This document shows positions 59,315 through 64,000 of a stretch of 64,000 bases of DNA, one piece after another. Numbering within the stretch: position 1 is the stretch's first letter; every line of letters begins with the position of its first letter. The position numbers were made by a program, and so were the translations under genes. Where the stretch lies: contig NZ_RQGQ01000004.1 in assembly GCF_004770265.1 (NCBI RefSeq), forward strand, positions 434,001-498,000, in the 5' to 3' direction. The notes under the pieces were generated by a model. The model was given only the letters and a program-made list of their open reading frames with translations. It ran no database searches and had not been told where the DNA came from. Source of the stretch: Leptospira congkakensis. GTDB taxonomy: Bacteria > Spirochaetota > Leptospiria > Leptospirales > Leptospiraceae.

Positions 59315-60002
59315 GTCGGAGAAATTTACAAAAACTCAACCTGTGTATGGGAGAAATTCCCAGTTTCATAAGGGCCTCTCTATGTTCTTCGGTTCCATAC
59401 CCTTTGTGTTTGGCAAACCCATAACCTGGGTATTTTACATCCATTTTTTCCATATATTCGTCCCGATAGGTTTTAGCAAGGATGGAGGCCGCAGAAATGG
59501 AAGGGATCAAATCATCTCCTTTCGGAAGAGAGAAATAACCTTCGATGGGTTTTGTGATCTTTAGTTTATAATTTCCATCAGCGAGGAGATAAGGTCGACT
59601 GATTAACAATTTGTCTTCATTGCGATTTGTCTTTTCTTCATTAGTAGAAGCGGACAAATTCAATTTTTCATTCATCTTTCTGTTTGGTTCGAATGGTTCT
59701 GGGTTTGTCGGCAAACACCGGTTCATCCCATAAAAAATAGCCTGATTGATATTGAACTGATCAATGAACTTTGCACTCACAAAGGTCACACGAAAATAAG
59801 AAACATACTTTAGAATTTCTGTACGGAGTTCCATTCGTTTGGGTTCAGGAATTTTTTTGGAATCGCGAAGTCCTTTTAGGATTTCACCGTTTTTGATTTT
59901 TTCTAAGGTGGAAAGGGAGAAGGAAACACAACCCACGGATACTGGGCCGGCGAGCGTACCACGACCTGCTTCATCCAGTGAAAAACAGGTCAGGTGAGGG
60001 AT
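59286..60002 (-). CDS. rnhB: Ribonuclease HII, start codon unclear
   Basis: RNase H type 2 that cuts the RNA strand of hybrids. The reading frame gives FSLDEAGRGTLAGPVSVGC, the catalytic N-terminal motif, then RDSKK, ADGNYK, SISAASILAKTYRD, and a C-terminal KHKGYGT-EEHREALMKLGISPIH. An inserted polar stretch (PTNPEPFEPNRKMNEK) extends the protein. In frame and upstream of DEAGRG there is no ATG, GTG or TTG before the stop at about 60060; the first standard start is GTG 59936, which would remove the catalytic motif. A non-standard start (for example ATC at 60002 or CTG at 59993) is likely; the 5' boundary given is approximate. Confidence 0.85.
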   Translation of the reverse strand: MPHLTCFSLDEAGRGTLAGPVSVGCVSFSLSTLEKIKNGEILKGLRDSKKIPEPKRMELRTEILKYVSYFRVTFVSAKFIDQFNINQAIFYGMNRCLPTNPEPFEPNRKMNEKLNLSASTNEEKTNRNEDKLLISRPYLLADGNYKLKITKPIEGYFSLPKGDDLIPSISAASILAKTYRDEYMEKMDVKYPGYGFAKHKGYGTEEHREALMKLGISPIHRLSFCKFLRHDGSEPTLF

Positions 60003-60018
60003 TTGAAATTCAGGAAAG

Positions 60019-60039
60019 AACGGTCGCGTAACGACCGTT
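60019..60039 (-). terminator. Hairpin after rplS
   Basis: AACGGTCG (60019-60026) pairs with CGACCGTT (60032-60039), an 8-bp stem with a 5-nt loop, 11 nt after the rplS stop. On the minus strand it is followed by TCTTTCC, not a full T-run. Because rnhB begins just beyond it, it may act as an attenuator. Confidence 0.5.
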
Positions 60040-60049
60040 TCAAGAGAAA

Positions 60050-60493
60050 TTATGCGCTAGGTGCTTCTGCTTCTGCAGCTTTTGCTTGAGCAAGAGCAGC
60101 TTTAGAAGCCTCATCTTGTCTCTTTTTATCTCTAGCAACGATCGCTTGACCGCCTTTTCTTTCTTTGATACGTCCCGCTTTTCCTTTTTTATCACGGAGA
60201 TAGAAAAGTTTTGCACGACGAACAGATCCTTTACGAACGAGCTCAATCTTTGCAATTCTTGGGCTATGAAGTGGGAAAATTCTTTCCACTCCGATATCAT
60301 AAGAAACTCGTCTTACAGTAAACGTTTTGCTTTGTGATTTGTTTGCAATGGAGATCACAACGCCTTCGTAAACCTGAACCCGCTCTTTACCAGATTCAAC
60401 GATTTTGTAGTGAACTTTTACAGTATCACCAATTTCGAAATTAAGTTCGTTCTTTGCTTCGCCTGCGAGTGCTGTTTCTAGAATCTGATTCAT
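60050..60493 (-). CDS. rplS: 50S ribosomal protein L19
   Basis: 147 aa from ATG 60493, chosen because AGAGGAAG lies 3-5 nt upstream of it and overlaps the trmD stop; the longer frame from 60541 would overlap trmD by 40 nt and has no good Shine-Dalgarno. The core has [43 protein letters not shown] and [18 protein letters not shown], as in L19. About 30 extra residues at the C-terminus are Ala/Glu/Lys-rich ([19 protein letters not shown]), probably disordered and beyond the usual 115-aa length. Confidence 0.95.
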   Translation of the reverse strand: MNQILETALAGEAKNELNFEIGDTVKVHYKIVESGKERVQVYEGVVISIANKSQSKTFTVRRVSYDIGVERIFPLHSPRIAKIELVRKGSVRRAKLFYLRDKKGKAGRIKERKGGQAIVARDKKRQDEASKAALAQAKAAEAEAPSA

Positions 60494-60501
60494 GACTTCC
60501 T

Positions 60502-61155
60502 CTAAGAATGATTTCTTGTTTTGCGGTTTTTTTGCCGCCATTTCCGGATCTCTTCATGATGTCCACCGAGGAGCACATCTGGAACAGTCCAACCCATAAA
60601 ATCATAGGGTTTTGTATACTGGGGGTATTCTAATTCTTCCGTTTCGTTGTGCGATTCTTCGAGAAGGCTTTCTTCTTTTCCTAAAAACCCCGGAACAAAC
60701 CGAGAAAGGCAATCGGCAACAACGAGAGCAGCTAAATCCCCCGATGAAATAACATAGTTTCCAATGGCCACTTCCCTGTCAATTAAATGCTCCGCGACAC
60801 GATGGTCGACCCCTTCGTAATACCCAGAAATTAAGGTAATGGTTTCTGAGGACTCGTAAATCTCTCGAGCGAGGGTTTGGTTGAAAAGTTCCCCCGAAGG
60901 GCTAAGGAGGATGACCTTCCCTTTATCTTCGCCAAGGGATTCTAAGGCCCTGTAAATCGGACCCACTTGCAAAAGCATGCCCGGGCCACCCCCATAGATG
61001 GTGTCATCCACCTTTTGGTGTTTGTTGTCTGCGAAGTCACGGAGATGGACGGTATTGATCTCGACCACCCCTTGTTTCACCGCTTTCCCGGGGATTCCGG
61101 TATCAAAATAGGAGGTGATTTTTTCTGGGAAAAGAGTGATGAAATTAAACTTCAA
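60502..61155 (-). CDS. trmD: tRNA (guanine-37-N1)-methyltransferase TrmD
   Basis: 217 aa, a little short of the E. coli enzyme. Trefoil-knot SAM motifs are present: [26 protein letters not shown] and [29 protein letters not shown]. The C-terminal [11 protein letters not shown] motif also fits. The start ATG at 61155 overlaps rimM by 11 nt. Methylating G37 prevents frameshifting. Confidence 0.97.
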   Translation of the reverse strand: MKFNFITLFPEKITSYFDTGIPGKAVKQGVVEINTVHLRDFADNKHQKVDDTIYGGGPGMLLQVGPIYRALESLGEDKGKVILLSPSGELFNQTLAREIYESSETITLISGYYEGVDHRVAEHLIDREVAIGNYVISSGDLAALVVADCLSRFVPGFLGKEESLLEESHNETEELEYPQYTKPYDFMGWTVPDVLLGGHHEEIRKWRQKNRKTRNHS

Positions 61156-61681
61156 TCCACTGCTCCCAGCCTATGATTTCTAAAGTTTTGGTTTCCAAGT
61201 TCCAATCACCGACAAACCGATTGAGGAAAGGAATGAGGACAGTTTCCCCTTCGCCGTTTTTTGGTTTTAGTTCCAAAATGGGATGAGCGGGATTGTCAAT
61301 GACTTGGGTCACAACATAATCCAGAGAAAGATTTGTTTCTTTGGAGATGGCAAGTAGTCCCACTAGATCTTCAGTGTAGATTTCACCATCAGTCGGTTTA
61401 GGAAGTTCGTCTCTTTTCCATAACAAAGAAAATCCACGGTATTTGATCACAGTTTCCGGTGTTTCAAAACCCTTTAGTTTTAAAAGGTAATGATTTCCAT
61501 TCAGTTTGATCTCGTCGATTTGAATGGTGGACTGGTTCCCACGAGGATCCTCTACAGTGCAGATGATTGGAGGTTTTACGGAATTTAGGGTGTCACCTTC
61601 TGTAAAAAGTTTGATGAACCCTTTGATTCCATGTGAGGATCCGATGACCCCCACTTTCACTAAACTTGGTTTAGTCGACAA
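61145..61681 (-). CDS. rimM: Ribosome maturation factor RimM
   Basis: 178 aa. N-terminal beta-barrel [19 protein letters not shown] and C-terminal PRC-barrel ([33 protein letters not shown], ending near a WIEV tail) match the family, including the usual final WxxV-type segment. It binds the 30S head around S19. The start overlaps the khpA stop by 11 nt. Confidence 0.95.
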   Translation of the reverse strand: MSTKPSLVKVGVIGSSHGIKGFIKLFTEGDTLNSVKPPIICTVEDPRGNQSTIQIDEIKLNGNHYLLKLKGFETPETVIKYRGFSLLWKRDELPKPTDGEIYTEDLVGLLAISKETNLSLDYVVTQVIDNPAHPILELKPKNGEGETVLIPFLNRFVGDWNLETKTLEIIGWEQWIEV

Positions 61682-61901
61682 TTTCTAAGGTATAGTTTTT
61701 GCCTTGTTTGGTTCCGGCTGCCTGTAATACAGTTCGTAAAGATTTTGCAATCCTTCCGTTTTTTCCGATCACCTTACCTAGGTCTTTCGCTGCTACCCGA
61801 AGTTCGATCACTGTTTCTTCCTCTCCGGGGACTTGGTTGACAGCCACTTGTTCTGGTTGGTCAACGAGAGATGTAACGATATAACGAACTAAGGATTCCA
61901 T
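61671..61901 (-). CDS. khpA: KH-domain RNA-binding protein KhpA
   Basis: 76 aa. The KH GxxG motif is IGKNGRI within [20 protein letters not shown]. This small KH protein between rpsP and rimM is widely conserved and pairs with KhpB/Jag in other bacteria. It follows rpsP by 7 nt. Confidence 0.95.
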   Translation of the reverse strand: MESLVRYIVTSLVDQPEQVAVNQVPGEEETVIELRVAAKDLGKVIGKNGRIAKSLRTVLQAAGTKQGKNYTLEIVD

Positions 61902-61908
61902 GTATCAA

Positions 61909-62166
61909 TTAACCTTTGAACTTTGACCAAACGTCGTCTTTTTTCAAAAGAGCAAGAACTGTATCAGTAGGTTGAGCACCTTTTTTAAGCCAAGAAAGAG
62001 TTTTTTCTTCATTGAAAGTTGCTTTTTTAACAGAGGAAGTGGATGGGTGAAAATGCCCAATCGCTTCAATGAACTTTCCGTCACGCGGAGCACGGATATC
62101 AGCTGCTACGATGCGATAGTGCGGGTCTGCTTTTGTTCCCGTTCTTTGTAATCTTAATTTAACCAA
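61909..62166 (-). CDS. rpsP: 30S ribosomal protein S16
   Basis: 85 aa. The start [20 protein letters not shown] and [14 protein letters not shown] are the S16 signature. It heads the rpsP-khpA-rimM-trmD-rplS order. The ATG at 62166 follows rpe by 47 nt, so a promoter could lie there. Confidence 0.98.
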   Translation of the reverse strand: MVKLRLQRTGTKADPHYRIVAADIRAPRDGKFIEAIGHFHPSTSSVKKATFNEEKTLSWLKKGAQPTDTVLALLKKDDVWSKFKG

Positions 62167-62213
62167 GGAAAAATACCCCTTTTATAGCGAGTTTTTTGAA
62201 TAGGGACGATATG

Positions 62214-62876
62214 TCAAGAGCGAGTTCTAGCACTTGCAGCGAGATCCTTTAATTTTTTGCCCTGTGCGTTTGGATCCCCTGTTTTATAGAGTCCAGAACC
62301 CACAACCGTGATGTCCACACCGAGTTTTGCCAATTCTTCCATATTGGCTTCGTTCACGCCACCATCCACTTCCAATTCAATATTGTAAGGCTTAGTGAGT
62401 TTCCGAACGGCAGCAATTTTTTCGAATCCTGATTTCACAAAGGACTGCCCGTAAAATCCAGGATCCACAGTCATGAGTAACACAAGATCCAAATAAGGAA
62501 GGATTTGGGAGATGGATTCTGGAGGTGTTTGTGGGTTGAGAGAAACCCCCACTTTGATTCCTGCTTTTCGGATCTCTTCTGCAAGTCTCACAGAGAAGTT
62601 CGTAGTTTCAATATGAAAGGTAATACAATAGGGATTTAGGTCAAAGTATTTAGGAACATGGAGCTCAGGATTACTCACCATAAGGTGCACATCTAAAGGA
62701 ATATTCGTATGGGATTTGACTTCTTTGGTAAAAGCCTCTCCAAAGGAAATTTGTGGGACAAAGTTTCCGTCCATCACATCGATATGAATGAGATCGATAT
62801 TTTCTTTTTTGTAAGTGGGAAGCTCCTGAGAGAGTCCCGTAAGTTTTGCTGCGAGGATTGATGCAGAAATTTTCAT
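62214..62876 (-). CDS. rpe: Ribulose-phosphate 3-epimerase
   Basis: 220 aa TIM barrel. Motifs are [30 protein letters not shown] with the metal ligands, [32 protein letters not shown] and [11 protein letters not shown]. Pentose-phosphate and Calvin-type interconversion of ribulose-5-P and xylulose-5-P. It is 1 nt after the PASTA gene. Confidence 0.97.
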   Translation of the reverse strand: MKISASILAAKLTGLSQELPTYKKENIDLIHIDVMDGNFVPQISFGEAFTKEVKSHTNIPLDVHLMVSNPELHVPKYFDLNPYCITFHIETTNFSVRLAEEIRKAGIKVGVSLNPQTPPESISQILPYLDLVLLMTVDPGFYGQSFVKSGFEKIAAVRKLTKPYNIELEVDGGVNEANMEELAKLGVDITVVGSGLYKTGDPNAQGKKLKDLAASARTRS

Positions 62877-62877
62877 A

Positions 62878-63897
62878 TTAATAAGTTCCCTTTAATTTCC
62901 AAACCTTTGCCACACCGGTTTCTTTACCGATTAAAGTGATTTTTACATTGCCTGCTCTATGGATGAGAAAACGAACCGGCTCATCTTCTTTTAGTTTTTG
63001 GTTGGTTAAAATTTCTTTTTCGATCTCTGTATCTTCCCCAGGTTTTGTATAACTTACTTTGGCTGAGTAGAGATCGTCATCATCTACTTCATACTCAAGA
63101 AATTCATAATCTTGAACGAGAGACTCGGATGGTTTTAAAAAGAAAGCACCCACTTCTGCACCTGTTGGTTTTAATTCAAAAGAAGAAACAAGACCATGTG
63201 AATCACGAAACTCTGGTTTGGTGGCTTCTTTCAAACGGTAAGGGATCTTTTTTCTTTGTAAAAAATCGACAACAAACGGAACCGGAGTTCCCACAAACTT
63301 TGTGGAATCCAATGGATCATTTGCTGACTGGTTGGATTTTTTTTCTGTATTGGGTTCTGTTACGAGTAAGTAGATTTTTTCGCCGGAATGTGTTTCTTTC
63401 CCAGGACCAGGAATTTGGTCAACGATGGTGTCGGCAGGTTCATCACCCACTGCTGGCACATAAGTGATCCCACCAATTTGTAAAGGAACGTAGACTTCAC
63501 CAGAAAGTACTTTTTCTAAAATAGCCTTGGCTCTTTTTAAATCTTGGCCTTTCACGTCAGGGATAGTGACTCGATCAAATCCAATATTCACAGTGAGATA
63601 GAGTTTGGATCCTGCTTCCACTTCCTTACCTGGATCAATGGATTGTGCGAGAATGATTCCATCAGTTTTTTCTGGAATTCTTTGGGTTTCTAAACGGACT
63701 TTGAGTTGGAGTCTTTGTAATTCGTTATGGACCTCAATGTAGTTTTTACCAATCACATAAGGCATCATCACCTTTTGTTCTTCTTTGGTTCGCACCACTA
63801 CTACCATAAAAGCTGCCACAAAAAAAACAAGGAGCCCTAAACCAACAAATAGAACATAACCACTGTAAGGTAGGATTTTTAGAAACTTTTCTTTCAC
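62878..63897 (-). CDS. PASTA-domain membrane protein
   Basis: 339 aa. An N-terminal cytoplasmic tail and one helix ([25 protein letters not shown]) are followed by PASTA repeats: about 45-107 ([19 protein letters not shown]) and 111-185 ([20 protein letters not shown]), with a further, weaker one. There is no kinase domain, unlike Ser/Thr kinase PASTA proteins, so it could bind peptidoglycan or muropeptides on the outer face. The start is GTG at 63897, overlapping the fmt stop by 4 nt (GTGA). Confidence 0.83.
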   Translation of the reverse strand: MKEKFLKILPYSGYVLFVGLGLLVFFVAAFMVVVVRTKEEQKVMMPYVIGKNYIEVHNELQRLQLKVRLETQRIPEKTDGIILAQSIDPGKEVEAGSKLYLTVNIGFDRVTIPDVKGQDLKRAKAILEKVLSGEVYVPLQIGGITYVPAVGDEPADTIVDQIPGPGKETHSGEKIYLLVTEPNTEKKSNQSANDPLDSTKFVGTPVPFVVDFLQRKKIPYRLKEATKPEFRDSHGLVSSFELKPTGAEVGAFFLKPSESLVQDYEFLEYEVDDDDLYSAKVSYTKPGEDTEIEKEILTNQKLKEDEPVRFLIHRAGNVKITLIGKETGVAKVWKLKGTY

Positions 63898-64000
63898 GTA
63901 AATGATTCTCCGGCTAAAACCCGCGCCCCATTGAAAAACTCAAATCCTTTCATGGGTTTTTTCCCTTCGGGTTGTAAGGTATCTATACCAAGCAGGTTTC
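63894..64000 (-). CDS. fmt: Methionyl-tRNA formyltransferase, C-terminal fragment
   Basis: Only the last 34 codons are in the window, ending TGA at 63894. The residues LGIDTLQPEGKKPMKGFEFF and NGARVLAGESF match the C-terminal tRNA-binding domain end of Fmt (pattern LQPEGKxxM..xDFxNG). The gene runs off the right edge. The stop overlaps the PASTA gene start. Confidence 0.82.
   Translation of the reverse strand, partial: NLLGIDTLQPEGKKPMKGFEFFNGARVLAGESFT

Overview
The window reads as a chromosomal segment of a spirochaete of the genus Leptospira, more likely a saprophytic or environmental species than a pathogen (inference from gene content, not proven by any single marker). The support is a spirochaete-style mix of many short lipoproteins with loose lipoboxes, a complete type II secretion operon with a GspN subunit, a three-gene succinate dehydrogenase, a class II (B12) ribonucleotide reductase, tandem aminoacyl-tRNA synthetase and translation genes, moderate-to-low GC, and very tight gene packing with many 1-4 nt overlaps. 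No insertion sequence, prophage, CRISPR array or rRNA gene is visible. One tRNA gene (Asn, GTT) is present.

Layout. 1-3.4 kb (minus): rlmB start, cysS, an acetyl-xylan-esterase-type hydrolase and folD. 3.4-5.6 kb (plus): asnS and a TPR-like protein. 5.6-10.6 kb (minus): exported protein, DinG-family helicase, a tiny membrane ORF coupled to a sodium:neurotransmitter-symporter-family transporter, and a double-HTH regulator with its own inverted-repeat operator. 10.7-12.6 kb: SurA/parvulin-like lipoprotein and a coiled-coil protein. 12.6-13.8 kb (plus): STAS protein and a CTP-dependent lipid kinase-like protein. 13.8-21.1 kb (minus): one long run eno, ftsB-like, clpP, yheT-like hydrolase, tldD, pmbA, DUF4416, lipoprotein. 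21.2-26.0 kb (plus): lepA, PLP-fold protein, glycosyltransferase, exported protein. 26.1-29.5 kb (minus): sdhC-sdhA-sdhB. 29.7-36.3 kb: lipoproteins, a SulP-STAS-carbonic anhydrase fusion, DoxX, an AT-rich membrane ORF, and a Baeyer-Villiger-type flavoprotein. 36.5-41.2 kb: L,D-transpeptidase, tRNA-Asn, nrdJ.

41.5-54.9 kb (minus) is a fourteen-gene run: a lipoprotein, a LysM/M23 endopeptidase and gspC-D-E-F-G-H-I-J-K-L-M-N. This is a nearly full type II secretion system; the prepilin peptidase GspO is not in the window. 55.0-56.5 kb (plus) is comM/yifB. 56.5-64.0 kb (minus) is a translation and housekeeping operon: fmt, a PASTA protein, rpe, rpsP, khpA, rimM, trmD, rplS, rnhB, a YlqG-position protein, an orphan FlhB C-terminal domain protein, an HD-GYP protein, yraN and a small conserved ORF. 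The block rpsP to the FlhB-like gene follows the Firmicutes order (rpsP-KH-rimM-trmD-rplS-rnhB-ylqG-ylqH).

Most of the window is core genome. The points most worth a second look are: an unannotated 39-aa membrane ORF that looks like a MetS-type small transporter subunit; rnhB, whose catalytic N-terminal motif lies upstream of every ATG, GTG or TTG; an HD-GYP protein and a DinG-like helicase that each lack one signature metal-ligand residue; the SulP-carbonic anhydrase fusion; and a divergent ACC-deaminase-fold protein coupled to a glycosyltransferase.
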